Assembly (NCBI GenBank): GCA_905620445.1
Contig: CAJQTP010000020.1
Location: 1 to 57,600 of the forward strand
Direction of reading: 5' to 3'
Length of the DNA: 57,600 bases
DNA from: an uncultured Candidatus Thioglobus sp.
GTDB lineage: Bacteria; Pseudomonadota; Gammaproteobacteria; PS1; Pseudothioglobaceae
The position numbers were made by a program, and so were the translations under genes. Each line of letters starts with the position of its first letter. Positions within the stretch are counted from its first letter, which is position 1. The notes under the pieces are model-generated. The model was given only the letters and a program-made list of their open reading frames with translations. It did not search any database and was not told where the DNA came from. Of the stretch, positions 39,560 through 51,145 are shown in pieces.

Positions 39560-40405
39560 ATGAAAAAACTAATCGCACTATTCGCAGTATCTGCAATGGC
39601 ATCTACATCAGCTATGGCAGCAATTGCAATAAGTGGAACGGCTTCTGTATCGTATGACGATAATGGATCTGCTGCTTCTGGAACTTCTTATGACGCTGAC
39701 TTAAGCATAGTAGGAACTGCTGGCACAACTACAGTAACAATCGGTATGGACGTTGATGGTATAAATCCTGCTACTACAGGTGTTGACATGGCAACTACAA
39801 TTGGTCCTGTAACTATTGCTGCTGATATGTTTAATCAAAATTCAGCTGCTGATTCAACTAACGTTGCTGGTGGTCAAAAATTAGAAGGTTCTGCTGCAGA
39901 TGATACAGGCGTAACTATTAGCGTAGACGCTCCAATCGGTGACGCTACTGTTGGTGTTGATGATTCTGGAGTCTTAACTGTTTCAGGTACTTGGTCTGGC
40001 ATTACTATGTCATCTTCAACTGGTGATTTAACTACTGCTTCTGGTAGTATTGCTGGTATGGATGTTTCTGTAACTAACGATGCTGGTTCAACTACTTGGA
40101 CTTTAGGTACAACAGTTAGTGGTGTCGCTTTGACATTAGCTAGCAGCCAGAAAGTTACTGCTACATTTGGTCTAGCTGGTAACACAATGGTTGTTTCAAG
40201 CATTCCTGCAGTAGCTTATGCAGCTGCTACTACTGGTGCTGTTTCAGGCGTTCATGCAAACGGTTATGGTAAATACGTAACTAATGCAGTTGTTTCTTAC
40301 TCAAGTGTTGCAATATCTCGTTCATTAACTTCAGGTGCAACATTAGCTGCTACTTATAGCACGCTTGATGATTCACTTACACTTAAGGCTTCTGTTGCAT
40401 TCTAA
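39560..40405 (+). CDS. Exported Ala/Ser/Thr/Gly-rich protein, probable outer-membrane beta-barrel/porin-like
   Basis: Signal peptide MKKLIALFAVSAMASTSAMAA, no Cys, repetitive beta-prone sequence, terminal Phe (LKASVAF). RBS-like ggaga just upstream of ATG 39560. Own promoter and terminator. Confidence 0.75.
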   Translation: MKKLIALFAVSAMASTSAMAAIAISGTASVSYDDNGSAASGTSYDADLSIVGTAGTTTVTIGMDVDGINPATTGVDMATTIGPVTIAADMFNQNSAADSTNVAGGQKLEGSAADDTGVTISVDAPIGDATVGVDDSGVLTVSGTWSGITMSSSTGDLTTASGSIAGMDVSVTNDAGSTTWTLGTTVSGVALTLASSQKVTATFGLAGNTMVVSSIPAVAYAAATTGAVSGVHANGYGKYVTNAVVSYSSVAISRSLTSGATLAATYSTLDDSLTLKASVAF

Positions 40406-40451
40406 ATTCGTTTAGATTCATTGGTTGGCTTAGGAATAAGTTAATATTCGT

Positions 40452-40483
40452 AAAAACCCAGAGCTTGCTCTGGGTTTTTTTAT
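40452..40483 (+). terminator. Rho-independent terminator
   Basis: aaaaacccagagcttgctctgggtttttttat: perfect stem CCCAGAGC/GCTCTGGG with a T tract, after the porin-like gene. Confidence 0.93.
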
Positions 40484-40548
40484 TTCTAATTGAAAATAAA
40501 CTCAGTAAAAATAGATAAAATGAAGCTACTTTAATAGTTAAATAAATT

Positions 40549-41373
40549 ATGTTTTTTCATCTTAAAAATCGCGCACTTCTAAGGGTATCTGGCTCAGATG
40601 CTGAGACCTTCCTTCAGGGGCAGCTCAGTAATGATATTAGTAAGCTTGACGCATTAAGTGTCCAATTAAATGCCTATTGCCAGCATCAGGGGAAGATCCT
40701 AGCGTTGTTCTGGGTTTTGAGGCTTGAGGATAGTTTTTTACTGTCATTTCCTTCAGACTTGCTTGAGGTTATAAAGCCAAGACTTCAGATGTTTGTCATC
40801 ATGTCTGATGTCGTTATTGAGGACGTAACAAAAGAGCATATCCAAGTTGGCTCTATTGATGAGCCTCATCAAAAGGCATTGGCTATCAATGAAACGCTAT
40901 CCCTAATAATTACTAACAGACAAGACATCAGTCAATTTAATATGGGGCCAATAGAGGATTGGGGTATGGCTTGTATTGATTCAGCCCTCCCTGAAATCTA
41001 TCTAATGACTAGCGAAAAATTGGTGCCGCAGATGCTCAACTTGGATATTGACGAGATAGGAGTAAATTTTTCAAAGGGCTGCTATCCCGGACAGGAGGTC
41101 GTTGCGAGGCTTCATTACCTGGGCTCAGCAAAACGTCGTCTTTTTGCCTTTGAATCAAACTCTGAAATAAATATTAGCGATCCTCTCTACTGCGCCTCTT
41201 CGAAGTCTGCAAAAGATAGAGGTGCTCGTTATAAAGGCAGCGGAATGGTGGTATTTAGGATAAAATATAATTCGAAATTTTATTGCTTAGCTACCCTAGA
41301 GGTAGAACTTAAAGATGAGGCAGTAACTCTTAATAATGAACAGGGCCCTGAGCTAACAAGAATACAAAAATGA
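40549..41373 (+). CDS. ygfZ: Folate-binding YgfZ/GcvT-like protein
   Basis: 274 aa; FLQGQLSNDISKL, INFSKGCYPGQEVVAR-like (VNFSKGCYPGQEVVARLHYLGSAKRRL). Confidence 0.9.
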   Translation: MFFHLKNRALLRVSGSDAETFLQGQLSNDISKLDALSVQLNAYCQHQGKILALFWVLRLEDSFLLSFPSDLLEVIKPRLQMFVIMSDVVIEDVTKEHIQVGSIDEPHQKALAINETLSLIITNRQDISQFNMGPIEDWGMACIDSALPEIYLMTSEKLVPQMLNLDIDEIGVNFSKGCYPGQEVVARLHYLGSAKRRLFAFESNSEINISDPLYCASSKSAKDRGARYKGSGMVVFRIKYNSKFYCLATLEVELKDEAVTLNNEQGPELTRIQK

Positions 41374-42749
41374 AAAAAATACTACTAATATTAATTGGCT
41401 TAATTCCAAGCCTAACTTTCGCTTCAACGGATGCTGCTAATCTTGATTTAACTAGCCACTGGGCTGGATATCTTGCTGTAACGTTATTTGTTATTGCTTA
41501 TGCCTTTGTGATGCTTGAGGAGTTCACGCACTTTCGAAAATCAAAGCCAGTTATCTTGGTCGCGGGATTAATCTGGGGAATTATCGGCTGGGTCTATGCA
41601 TCCAAAGGGATACCGCACGCAGCAGAGGCAGCTCTAAGGCATAATTTTTTGGAATACGCTGAACTGTTTCTATTTTTATTAGTGGCAATGACCTACATTG
41701 AGGCGATGCGTGAGCGACTCGTTTTTGAGAAATTGAAGGTTTATCTTATATCAAAAGGGTTTAGTTACAGGCAGCTATTCTGGCTGACAGGTTTTATAGC
41801 GTTCTTTATGTCGCCTATTGCTGACAACCTTACTACGGCTCTTGTCATGGGCGCAGTGGTATTGGCAGTTGGGGCTGGGAATGCGAAGTTTATTTCGGTT
41901 GCGTTTGTGAATATCGTGGTCGCTGCTAATGCGGGAGGCGCGTTTAGTCCATTCGGAGATATTACGACCCTCATGGTCTGGCAGAAAGGCCTGGTTGACT
42001 TCCAGCAGTTCTTTGTCTTGTTCTTTCCATCACTGGTTAATTTTCTTATACCCGCTGCGATCATGCACTTTGCAATTAAAAATGAGAAGCCAGAGGTTGT
42101 AGATGAAGTGGTTGATATTAAGACTGGCGGCATTTTAATTACCTTTATGTTTCTGTTAACGATTGCAACGGCCGTAAGCTTTCATAATTTCCTTCATCTT
42201 CCGCCTGCGATGGGGATGATGACAGGCCTTGGATACCTTATGGTAGTGGGCTACTTTGTTAAAATTAGGCATAACCTGAATGACCCAATGTCAGAGAGGT
42301 TTGATGTATTTAGAAAGGTCTCTAGGGCAGAGTGGGATACGCTGTTATTTTTCTTTGGCGTTATTGTTAGTGTTGGTGGATTAGGCTTTATGGGTTACTT
42401 GGCGCTTGTCTCTGAAGCCATGTATGTTCAGTTGGGCGCTACCTATGCGAACGTTTTGGTCGGTATTCTCTCTGCCATCGTTGATAACATTCCTGTGATG
42501 TTTGCAGTCTTAACGATGACGCCCGACATGTCTCTGGGCCAGTGGCTCTTGGTAACACTCACTGCAGGCGTTGGAGGCAGTATGCTTTCTATCGGATCGG
42601 CAGCAGGTGTTGCGTTGATGGGTCAATCAAAAGGACACTATACATTTGTCTCACACCTCAAATGGATATGGGCAATTGCTCTAGGCTATGTGGCAAGTAT
42701 TTTCATGCATTTATGGATCAATGCAGCCCTCTTTGATGTCCCAATCTAG
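41370..42749 (+). CDS. nhaD: NhaD-type Na+/H+ antiporter
   Basis: 459 aa polytopic; MSPIADNLTTALVMGAVVLAVG, NAGGAFSPFGDITTLMVWQKG, VDNIPVMFAVLTM. Confidence 0.9.
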   Translation: MKKILLILIGLIPSLTFASTDAANLDLTSHWAGYLAVTLFVIAYAFVMLEEFTHFRKSKPVILVAGLIWGIIGWVYASKGIPHAAEAALRHNFLEYAELFLFLLVAMTYIEAMRERLVFEKLKVYLISKGFSYRQLFWLTGFIAFFMSPIADNLTTALVMGAVVLAVGAGNAKFISVAFVNIVVAANAGGAFSPFGDITTLMVWQKGLVDFQQFFVLFFPSLVNFLIPAAIMHFAIKNEKPEVVDEVVDIKTGGILITFMFLLTIATAVSFHNFLHLPPAMGMMTGLGYLMVVGYFVKIRHNLNDPMSERFDVFRKVSRAEWDTLLFFFGVIVSVGGLGFMGYLALVSEAMYVQLGATYANVLVGILSAIVDNIPVMFAVLTMTPDMSLGQWLLVTLTAGVGGSMLSIGSAAGVALMGQSKGHYTFVSHLKWIWAIALGYVASIFMHLWINAALFDVPI

Positions 42750-43428
42750 CCTCTTTGTTGATATAGGTAACTCTGCTGTTAAGTGGCGCACATGTGACTC
42801 TGAGGTTTTTACTCAAGGCGTAGATTTTTTTTCATCAAAATTACTACCCGAGGTGGAGTCAGTTTGGGTAAGCGCTGTTGCGCACCCAAATATCGTACAA
42901 GCCATAAAGGTTCAGTTTGCCAGCGTTAAGTTAGTTGAGCCGTTAAAGCAATACGGAAAATTAACCCTGTCCTATGATGATCCATCCAAGCTCGGCGTGG
43001 ATCGGTTTCTTGCTATGCTGGGAGCTCTTGAGCGCTTCCCTGAGCAACCTTTACTAGTGATTGACGCTGGAAGTGCAGTTACATTCGACGTTATAGATAG
43101 CAAAGGGATGCACCAAGGCGGGTTAATAATGCCTGGAATTAAGGCCCTAAGACAAAGCTTTCCTAAGTTTTCAACAGGTGATTTATCTCTAAAGTCTTCA
43201 TTCCTTAAAAATAGCACTAAAGGAGCATGGCAAAGCGGTACTCATGCAATGCTTGTGTCGGCTATTTACTCTCAAATTCAAAATTTTGAATTAAAATATC
43301 CAGGCGGCGTTGTGACTATTTGCGGAGGCGTTGCAAAAGAAATACTCAAAGAGCTTCCAATATTGGTTAAACCCTACGATAATTTGGTTTTAGATGGCTT
43401 GGAAAGCTATAGCCAATCTATGGGATAA
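42736..43428 (+). CDS. coaX: Type III pantothenate kinase
   Basis: SLFVDIGNSAVKWR, LGVDRFLAMLGA, LLVIDAGSAVTFDVI, GGLIMPGIKALRQS. Start taken at ATG 42736, overlapping nhaD by 14 bp. Confidence 0.9.
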   Translation: MSQSSLFVDIGNSAVKWRTCDSEVFTQGVDFFSSKLLPEVESVWVSAVAHPNIVQAIKVQFASVKLVEPLKQYGKLTLSYDDPSKLGVDRFLAMLGALERFPEQPLLVIDAGSAVTFDVIDSKGMHQGGLIMPGIKALRQSFPKFSTGDLSLKSSFLKNSTKGAWQSGTHAMLVSAIYSQIQNFELKYPGGVVTICGGVAKEILKELPILVKPYDNLVLDGLESYSQSMG

Positions 43429-43464
43429 TTGAACCATTAACATTAAAGCCTTCTATTAAACACA

Positions 43465-44664
43465 ATGAAAGATCACCGAGTATTATCTGGAATGCGGCCC
43501 ACAGGCCAATTACACCTTGGCCACTATCACGGCGTCCTAAAAAATTGGATTGAACTTCAAAATGAGTATGATTCTTACTATTTTGTTGCCGATTGGCATG
43601 CCTTTACAACGCACTATTCGGACAGAATTAACTTAGAGAAAAATGTTTCAGATATGGTTGTTGATTGGTTGGCAACCGGTCTTAATCCTAATACTTCGAC
43701 AATTTTTGTTCAATCTAAAGTGCCTGAGCATGCAGAGCTTCATTTACTACTCTCTATGACAACTCCTCTTAGCTGGTTAGAAAGGGTGCCGTCTTATAAG
43801 GACCAACAAGAAAAACTTAAAACTAAGGATTTGTCGACTTATGGCTTTTTGGGCTATCCTCTTTTACAAAGTGCGGATATTTTAATTTATAAAGCTGGTC
43901 TGGTCCCTGTCGGTGAAGACCAAGTGGCACATGTTGAATTCACGCGAGAAGTTGCAAGGCGCTTTAATTTTATATATGGACGCGAAGTGGATTTTGAAGA
44001 GAAGGCTGAGGTTGCTGTCACCAAGATGGGCAAAAAACAATCAAAACTTTATAGAGCCTTAAGGAAGTCTTATCAAGAGACAGGTGACGACGAATCTTTA
44101 GTTAAGGCGAAAGCTTTGCTTGGTGAGCAGCAAAATATTACTCTTGGTGATCGTGAGAGGCTTTTGGGATATGCAGAGGGATTAGGAAAGATAATTTTAA
44201 CGGAGCCTGAGGCTCTTTTAACCAAAGCATCTAAAATGCCTGGCCTAGATGGGCAGAAAATGTCAAAATCTTACAATAATATGATTTCGTTAAGAGAGGA
44301 GCCAGACTCTGTCAAGCAAAAAATTAATAGAATGCCAACAGACCCTGCTCGAGTTAAATTAACTGACCCAGGTGACCCAAAAAAATGTCCAGTATGGCAG
44401 TTACATCAGATATATTCATCAGAAGACACTCTCAAGTGGGTAAATGAAGGCTGCACAAAGGCTAAAATAGGCTGTATTGAATGCAAGGGCCCAGTTGTGG
44501 ATGCAATTATTGATGAGTTAGAGCCTATCCAAGAGAATATAGCCAAGTATCAATCGAACCCCAATCTCATTCAGGAAATTATTTTTGAAGGCTCAGAGAA
44601 AGCGAGAGTTGTTGCACGAAGTACGATGGAAGAAGTGCGAGATGCAATGGGCATAACCTACTAA
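43465..44664 (+). CDS. trpS: Tryptophanyl-tRNA synthetase
   Basis: 399 aa; SGMRPTGQLHLGHYHGVLKNW (HxGH) and KMSKSYNN. Confidence 0.95.
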   Translation: MKDHRVLSGMRPTGQLHLGHYHGVLKNWIELQNEYDSYYFVADWHAFTTHYSDRINLEKNVSDMVVDWLATGLNPNTSTIFVQSKVPEHAELHLLLSMTTPLSWLERVPSYKDQQEKLKTKDLSTYGFLGYPLLQSADILIYKAGLVPVGEDQVAHVEFTREVARRFNFIYGREVDFEEKAEVAVTKMGKKQSKLYRALRKSYQETGDDESLVKAKALLGEQQNITLGDRERLLGYAEGLGKIILTEPEALLTKASKMPGLDGQKMSKSYNNMISLREEPDSVKQKINRMPTDPARVKLTDPGDPKKCPVWQLHQIYSSEDTLKWVNEGCTKAKIGCIECKGPVVDAIIDELEPIQENIAKYQSNPNLIQEIIFEGSEKARVVARSTMEEVRDAMGITY

Positions 44665-44680
44665 TTTAAGATAAAAATAA

Positions 44681-45415
44681 ATGTCAGAAAGACTACAAAA
44701 ACTTATTGCCAATGCTGGCTATGGATCAAGACGCTGGGCAGAAAGGCTCATAGAGCAGGGCAGAATTTCTATTAATAACAAAGAAGCGACGCTTGGTGAC
44801 AAGGCAACAATAGCTGACAAGGTTACAATTGATGGAAGGTTGATCGACCTCAAGCGTTATTCAGAAGAAGAGACTAAGGTGTTGATGCTGAATAAGCAGG
44901 CAGGCGTTATTTGTTCAAACAAAGATGAAGAGGGTCGTAAAAGTGTATTCGACTACTTGCCTGAAAATACGCGCTGGGTTATGGTGGGGCGACTTGACCT
45001 TAATACATCTGGATTATTACTATTTACTAATAATGGAGATCTAGCGAACAAGCTAATGCACCCTAGCTCTGAAATAGATAGAGAATATGCAGTGCGAGTT
45101 TTAGGAAGGGTTAGTGATGAGGATATAAAACAATTAATTAGTGGAATAGAGCTCGACGATGGATTTGCTAAATTTCATAAAGTAACTCTTGGCGGCGGCG
45201 ATGGCGCAAATCGATGGTATCACGTTGTTGTAAGAGAAGGTAGAAAAAGGGAAGTTAGAAGACTTTGGGAGGCTCTAGATTTTAAAGTTTCAAGGCTTAT
45301 TAGAACAAGATTTAGTGACATTCGGATGCCAGATAACTTACGCGCAAATCAGTCCGAGCTTCTCAAGCCAAAACAAGTTCAAGCGTTACTTAATGCGGTT
45401 AAATTGAAAGGCTAA
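44681..45415 (+). CDS. rluB: RluB-family 23S rRNA pseudouridine synthase
   Basis: 244 aa; S4 domain, VGRLDLNTSGLLLFTNNGDLANKLMHPSSEIDREYAVRV, VREGRKREVRRLWEAL. Confidence 0.9.
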   Translation: MSERLQKLIANAGYGSRRWAERLIEQGRISINNKEATLGDKATIADKVTIDGRLIDLKRYSEEETKVLMLNKQAGVICSNKDEEGRKSVFDYLPENTRWVMVGRLDLNTSGLLLFTNNGDLANKLMHPSSEIDREYAVRVLGRVSDEDIKQLISGIELDDGFAKFHKVTLGGGDGANRWYHVVVREGRKREVRRLWEALDFKVSRLIRTRFSDIRMPDNLRANQSELLKPKQVQALLNAVKLKG

Positions 45416-45526
45416 TTTAATGTTTTTTTATATGCTTTAATTTACTTTTCAAAAGCATTATCAATCTTGTTAAGCCATGTGTGTCAAGTATAATGGCGTT
45501 TTTATATAGAAAAAATTAACGCCTTA

Positions 45527-48295
45527 ATGTCTGATTATAAAACCACCTTAAATTTACCTGCAACTGATTTTCCGATGAAAGCCAATTTAGCAAACCGCGA
45601 AGGCGGCTTCCTAAAAGAATGGCAGGATCAAGATTTATATCATCAAATTCGTCACAAATTTAAAGGAAAACCTTTATTTGTTCTTCATGATGGACCTCCT
45701 TATGCGAATGGAGATATTCATATTGGACATGCAGTAAATAAAGTACTTAAAGACGTTATTGTCAAAAGCAAAACCTTGTCGGGCTATGATGCGCCATACG
45801 TCCCAGGATGGGATTGTCATGGACTTCCTATTGAGCATATGGTGGAAAAAAAGAAGGGAAAAGTCGGCCATAAAATTACTGCCGATGAGTTTCGAGCAGC
45901 CTGTAGAGAGTATGCAGACAAGCAGATTGAAAAACAAAAAGTTGATTTTAAGCGTTTAGGGATTCTTGGAGACTGGGATAACCCATATCTGACTAAGAAT
46001 TTTAAGTATGAAGCTGATATTGTCCGCTCACTTGGGAAAATTGTTAAAAATGGGCATCTTGCTAAGGGATATAAGCCAGTTCATTGGTGTACAGAGTGTT
46101 CTTCTGCGCTTGCAGAGGCTGAGGTTGAGTATAAAGACAAAGGCTCCGATACCGTAGATGTTGCCTTTAAAGTTATCGATAATTTTTTTGAATTGGACAA
46201 GCCTGTTTCTGTTGTTATTTGGACGACAACACCTTGGACTTTGCCTGCAAATGAAGCTGTTGCTTTAAATCCTGAACTAGTCTATGCTTTGGTTGATTTA
46301 GGCGAGCAGTATTATATCCTTGCTGAAGATCTACTTGAATCTGCCCTAGAGAGGTTTGGCTTAAAGCCTTTAAATAAACTCGATAAAATTTATAAAGGCG
46401 CTGATCTAGAAGGCATAATGCTCCAGCATCCATTCTATGATAAGCAGGTGCCCATTATTTTAGGTGCGCATGTTACAACAGAGGCTGGAACTGGAGCAGT
46501 CCATACAGCTCCTGCGCATGGTCAAGATGATTACGTAGTGGGCCTTAAATACAACTTACCAGTAGAGTGCCCTGTTGATGGGAGGGGTGTTTTCGTAGAG
46601 ACAACTGAAGGGGTTGCTGGAGAGTTTATCTTTAAAGCGAATAGCACAATTATTACTCTTCTGCAGAATAAAGGCACTTTAGTCAAACATGAGCCAATTA
46701 CCCACTCTTATCCTCATTGCTGGAGACACAAGACGCCTGTAATATTTCGCGCGACGCCGCAGTGGTTTGTTTCAATGACCCAAAAAAAATTAAGAGACAA
46801 AGTCAATAAAGAGATTTTAAATGTTAAGTGGATTCCTGATTGGGGTCAGAAACGCATTGAATTAATGGTTGGAAATAGACCCGATTGGTGCATTTCACGT
46901 CAAAGATATTGGGGAACGCCAATTACTTTATTTATTAATAAAAACTCTGGAGAGTTACATCCTGAGACAGAATCCCTATTTGAAATTGTTGCTAAAAAAA
47001 TTGAACTTGATGGAATAGAGGCTTGGTTTAAACTCAAAGTTGAGGATATTTTGGGTGATGAAGCTCCTGAGTACGAAAAAACAACCGATACACTGGATGT
47101 TTGGTTTGACTCTGGTGTGAGTCATTATGCAGTATTGAAGGCAAGTGATCATTTAAGCGATGTTGCTGATATGTATCTAGAGGGTTCAGATCAGCATCGA
47201 GGTTGGTTTCAATCATCTCTATTAACTTCATGCGCAATGAATGGAATGGCGCCCTATAAGCAGGTTCTTACTCATGGCTTTACTGTGGATCAAAATGGCC
47301 ATAAAATGAGTAAATCAGTTGGTAATGTAGTTCCCCCTCAAAAAGTTGTCAACTCACTTGGCGCTGATATCTTAAGACTTTGGATTGGAGGCACTGATTA
47401 CTCTGGTGAAATGACAGTGTCAGATGAGATCCTTAATAGAAGTGCTGATAGTTATAGGAGGATTCGAAATACAATGCGCTTTATGTTGGCAAACATGGAA
47501 GGTTTTGATCCAAGCAAAGATCTTGTAGGCATTGATCAAATGCTTGTTTTAGACAAGTGGATTGTTTCTAAGACTGCTGAATTACAAAAAAATGTTATTA
47601 GTGAATATGATGAGTACAATTTTCACTTTGCCATGAAGGCAATATTAAATTTTTGCACAAATGACCTGGGCGGCTTTTATTTAGACATTATTAAAGATAG
47701 ACAATATACTACTCAATCTGATTCTTTGGCGAGACGTTCTGCCCAGAGTGCGTTATTTCATATCTCACATGCCATGGTTCGTTGGCTAGCTCCTATTTTG
47801 TCATTTACCGCTGAAGAGATATGGCAATTTTTACCAGGCTCTTCAAATGAAAGTATTTTTTTACAGACATGGTATGAGGGCCTAGAAGCTAAATTTAATA
47901 ATCATTCAATTGATGTTTCTAGAGACATTAACTCCCATCTTCGAAAAGAACTTGAAGAGATGAGGCGTGATAAGATTATTGGCTCATCGTTAGATGCTGA
48001 AGTTGATATTTATTGTGAAGATGAAAATTATCAAGCCCTATTAGAGATGAAAGATGAATTAAGATTTGTATTTATTACTTCTGATGCAAAAGTCCATCCG
48101 TTAAAGGATAAGCCAGTAAATGCCAAGGATATTGATAACTCACTGGCTATTTTAGTTAGAAAAAGTGAGTATGAAAAGTGCGATAGATGTTGGCATCATA
48201 GGCCTGAAATAGGTCAAAATATATTACATAAAGATCTATGTAGTCGCTGCATTGAAAATGTCACGGGTGATGGAGAAACTAGGATATTTGCTTAA
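45527..48295 (+). CDS. ileS: Isoleucyl-tRNA synthetase
   Basis: 922 aa; [34 protein letters not shown]-terminal zinc motif [12 protein letters not shown]...CSRCIENV. Confidence 0.97.
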   Translation: MSDYKTTLNLPATDFPMKANLANREGGFLKEWQDQDLYHQIRHKFKGKPLFVLHDGPPYANGDIHIGHAVNKVLKDVIVKSKTLSGYDAPYVPGWDCHGLPIEHMVEKKKGKVGHKITADEFRAACREYADKQIEKQKVDFKRLGILGDWDNPYLTKNFKYEADIVRSLGKIVKNGHLAKGYKPVHWCTECSSALAEAEVEYKDKGSDTVDVAFKVIDNFFELDKPVSVVIWTTTPWTLPANEAVALNPELVYALVDLGEQYYILAEDLLESALERFGLKPLNKLDKIYKGADLEGIMLQHPFYDKQVPIILGAHVTTEAGTGAVHTAPAHGQDDYVVGLKYNLPVECPVDGRGVFVETTEGVAGEFIFKANSTIITLLQNKGTLVKHEPITHSYPHCWRHKTPVIFRATPQWFVSMTQKKLRDKVNKEILNVKWIPDWGQKRIELMVGNRPDWCISRQRYWGTPITLFINKNSGELHPETESLFEIVAKKIELDGIEAWFKLKVEDILGDEAPEYEKTTDTLDVWFDSGVSHYAVLKASDHLSDVADMYLEGSDQHRGWFQSSLLTSCAMNGMAPYKQVLTHGFTVDQNGHKMSKSVGNVVPPQKVVNSLGADILRLWIGGTDYSGEMTVSDEILNRSADSYRRIRNTMRFMLANMEGFDPSKDLVGIDQMLVLDKWIVSKTAELQKNVISEYDEYNFHFAMKAILNFCTNDLGGFYLDIIKDRQYTTQSDSLARRSAQSALFHISHAMVRWLAPILSFTAEEIWQFLPGSSNESIFLQTWYEGLEAKFNNHSIDVSRDINSHLRKELEEMRRDKIIGSSLDAEVDIYCEDENYQALLEMKDELRFVFITSDAKVHPLKDKPVNAKDIDNSLAILVRKSEYEKCDRCWHHRPEIGQNILHKDLCSRCIENVTGDGETRIFA

Positions 48296-49386
48296 TGTCA
48301 ATTAGTCAAAAAATTCTAAATGTAGACCTTGGAGACAAGTCGTATCCGATTTATATTGGATGTGATTTGTTGTCTCAAAAGTCATTTTTTGAAGACCATA
48401 TAAGCGGCAAACAAGTTATGGTTGTCTCTAATACGACGGTTACTCCATTGTATTTAGATAGAGTGACTAAGTTACTAGGTAAATTTAATGTCAAGGTAGT
48501 TATATTGCCAGATGGTGAGCAATATAAAACACTTGAAACTACTAATCTTATATTTGATGCTCTTTTAAAAGCAAAGTTTGATCGAAGTGCCACTTTGATT
48601 GCTCTTGGCGGAGGAGTGGTTGGCGATATAACCGGCTTTGCTGCAGCGTCATATCAGCGCGGAATTAATTTTATCCAGGTGCCTACTACTTTACTTTCTC
48701 AAGTAGATTCTAGCGTAGGCGGAAAAACTGGTGTTAATCATGAGCTGGGTAAAAACATGATCGGTTCTTTTAAGCAGCCGCAGGCAGTCATTATTGATGT
48801 GGATACCTTGGACACATTGAGTGATCGTGAATACTCAGCAGGAATGGCTGAGGTTATAAAATATGGATTACTTGGTAATATTGATTTTTTATCTCTGCTT
48901 GAAGCTAATATTGAATCAATTATGAAACGTGATCAGAGCTTGATTATCGATTTAATTTATCGCTCATGTAAAGATAAGTCGATCATCGTTTCTCAAGATG
49001 AATTTGAGCGCGGTAAAAGAGCACTATTAAACTTCGGACATACTTTTGGTCACGGCATCGAAAATACCTTTGGATACGGTGTTTACTTGCACGGAGAGGC
49101 TATTTCTATTGGTATGTATATGGCTTCAATGCTTTCTCAGTTCGAAGGAGGATTGTCTCAAATCGATGTTGATCGTATTCAAAGTATCCTGATGAAAGCT
49201 AATTTACCAACAAGTATAAAGAAAGGCGTTAACAGTGAAAACTTGATTCAGGCAATGTCAGTCGATAAAAAAGCAGTTGATGGTAATATAAGACTCGTTC
49301 TTTTAAATAGCGTGGGCGACTCTTTTGTAACTGGATCATATTCAAAAGAAAACTTTCAAAAAGTTGTGTCAAATTTTTGTCAATAA
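48295..49386 (+). CDS. aroB: 3-dehydroquinate synthase
   Basis: 363 aa; ALGGGVVGDITGFAAASYQRGINFIQVPTTLLSQVDSSVGGKTGVNH, NFGHTFGHGIE. Confidence 0.96.
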   Translation: MSISQKILNVDLGDKSYPIYIGCDLLSQKSFFEDHISGKQVMVVSNTTVTPLYLDRVTKLLGKFNVKVVILPDGEQYKTLETTNLIFDALLKAKFDRSATLIALGGGVVGDITGFAAASYQRGINFIQVPTTLLSQVDSSVGGKTGVNHELGKNMIGSFKQPQAVIIDVDTLDTLSDREYSAGMAEVIKYGLLGNIDFLSLLEANIESIMKRDQSLIIDLIYRSCKDKSIIVSQDEFERGKRALLNFGHTFGHGIENTFGYGVYLHGEAISIGMYMASMLSQFEGGLSQIDVDRIQSILMKANLPTSIKKGVNSENLIQAMSVDKKAVDGNIRLVLLNSVGDSFVTGSYSKENFQKVVSNFCQ

Positions 49387-49399
49387 ATACTAATTAAAT

Positions 49400-49687
49400 A
49401 TGTCATTAGATAATAAACAAGTTAAAGAAATTGCCTATTTAGCTAGACTCAGCATCGAAGATACTGAGTTAGAGCAAAGCACGTCAGAATTAAATAATAT
49501 ACTTAGCCTGATGGCTGATCTAAGTGAAATAGATACTGGCGATGCAGAGCCTATGGCGCATCCACTGCATATGTCTCAGCGCCTTAGAGAGGACGAGGTG
49601 ACTGAAGAAAACTTGGCTGAAGAATTTCAAGCTATTGCGCCAAAAACAGGCAAGAGCCACTTCCTTGTTCCAACGGTAATTGAATGA
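49400..49687 (+). CDS. gatC: Asp/Glu-tRNA amidotransferase subunit C
   Basis: 95 aa; [38 protein letters not shown]; followed by gatA and gatB. Confidence 0.95.
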   Translation: MSLDNKQVKEIAYLARLSIEDTELEQSTSELNNILSLMADLSEIDTGDAEPMAHPLHMSQRLREDEVTEENLAEEFQAIAPKTGKSHFLVPTVIE

Positions 49688-51132
49688 TAATGCATAATTT
49701 ATCTATCGCCGAACTAATCAAAGGTCTTAAAAATAAAGACTTTTCATCTGTAGAGTTGACTCAGCATTATCTTAAGCGAATTAACGAATCTAAGCTCAAC
49801 GCATTTATCTCAGTTACTGATGACCTTGCACTTTCACAGGCAAATGAAGCTGACCTGAAAATAGCTAAAGGAGATAGCACTCTTTTGACTGGAATTCCAT
49901 ATGCCCATAAAGATATTTTTTGCACCAAGGGCGTAAAAACCTCCGCGGGCTCTAAGATGCTAGATTCATTTATTTCTCCATATGACGCAACTCTCAGCCA
50001 TAAGTTTAATTTAGAAAACATGGTAATGCTGGGAAAGACAAATATGGATGAGTTTGCCATGGGGTCATCAAATGAAAACTCCTACTATGGCCCAGTAAAA
50101 AACCCTTGGGACTTGAAAAAAGTACCCGGTGGCTCTTCTGGAGGATCAGCTGCTGCTGTAGCATCTCGCATCACTCCTTTTGCAACTGGAACTGACACTG
50201 GCGGCAGTATTCGCCAACCTGCAAGCTTGTGCGGCATCACTGGGATCAAGCCAACGTATGGAAGAATCTCTAGGTATGGAATGATCGCTTATGCTTCAAG
50301 TCTCGATCAAGCAGGCCCAATGACCCAAACTGCTGAAGATGCGGCAATCGTTTTAAATGCAATGGCAGGCTTTGATACTAAAGACTCTACCAGTGCCACT
50401 AAAGAAACCCCAGACTACACTAAAAAATTAACAAACTCCTTGGATGGATTAAAGATTGGGCTTCCTAAAGAATTTTTTTCCAGTGGCCTAGATGACGGAG
50501 TTGAAAAAGTTGTTATGCAGGCAATTAAAGAATATGAGGCAATGGGGGCTAAGATTCAAGAAGTCTCACTTCCTAATTCAATGCACGCAATTCCTACTTA
50601 CTATATTGTAGCGCCTTGTGAGTGCTCTTCTAATCTATCTAGATTTGATGGTGTAAGGTATGGGTATCGATGTGAAGACCCTAAGGATTTAGATGATCTA
50701 TATTTGAGGTCACGCTCTGAGGGATTTGGTAAAGAGGTTAAAAGGCGAATTATGATTGGCGCTTATGCACTTTCTGCCGGTTATTATGATGCATATTATC
50801 TAAAAGCTCAAAAAGTACGACAGCTAATTAGTGAAGACTTTAAAAAAGCTTTTCAAAGTGTTGATGTCATAATGGGGCCAGTTTCTCCCTCAACTGCCTT
50901 TGATTTAGGTTCTGTCAAAGATCCTGTCTCAATGTATTTAGCGGACATTTATACTCTCTCAGTAAATTTAGCAGGATTGCCTGGCATGAGCATACCTGCA
51001 GGTTTTTCTAAAAACCTTCCTGTCGGTCTTCAGTTGATAGGTAATCACTGGTCTGAAGAGCTGTTACTGAATACTGCTCATCAGTTTCAATTGAAAACTG
51101 ATTGGCATAAATCCACACCAATTGAATTATAG
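49684..51132 (+). CDS. gatA: Asp/Glu-tRNA amidotransferase subunit A
   Basis: 482 aa amidase signature [53 protein letters not shown]. Confidence 0.96.
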   Translation: MIMHNLSIAELIKGLKNKDFSSVELTQHYLKRINESKLNAFISVTDDLALSQANEADLKIAKGDSTLLTGIPYAHKDIFCTKGVKTSAGSKMLDSFISPYDATLSHKFNLENMVMLGKTNMDEFAMGSSNENSYYGPVKNPWDLKKVPGGSSGGSAAAVASRITPFATGTDTGGSIRQPASLCGITGIKPTYGRISRYGMIAYASSLDQAGPMTQTAEDAAIVLNAMAGFDTKDSTSATKETPDYTKKLTNSLDGLKIGLPKEFFSSGLDDGVEKVVMQAIKEYEAMGAKIQEVSLPNSMHAIPTYYIVAPCECSSNLSRFDGVRYGYRCEDPKDLDDLYLRSRSEGFGKEVKRRIMIGAYALSAGYYDAYYLKAQKVRQLISEDFKKAFQSVDVIMGPVSPSTAFDLGSVKDPVSMYLADIYTLSVNLAGLPGMSIPAGFSKNLPVGLQLIGNHWSEELLLNTAHQFQLKTDWHKSTPIEL

Positions 51133-51145
51133 GGAAGGGTTGATT

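Noticed and set aside
39874-40203. Antisense ORF 109 aa within the porin-like gene
   Set aside because: Opposite strand of a well-supported gene with its own promoter and terminator; low-complexity translation is a by-product of the Ala/Ser/Thr-rich sense codons.
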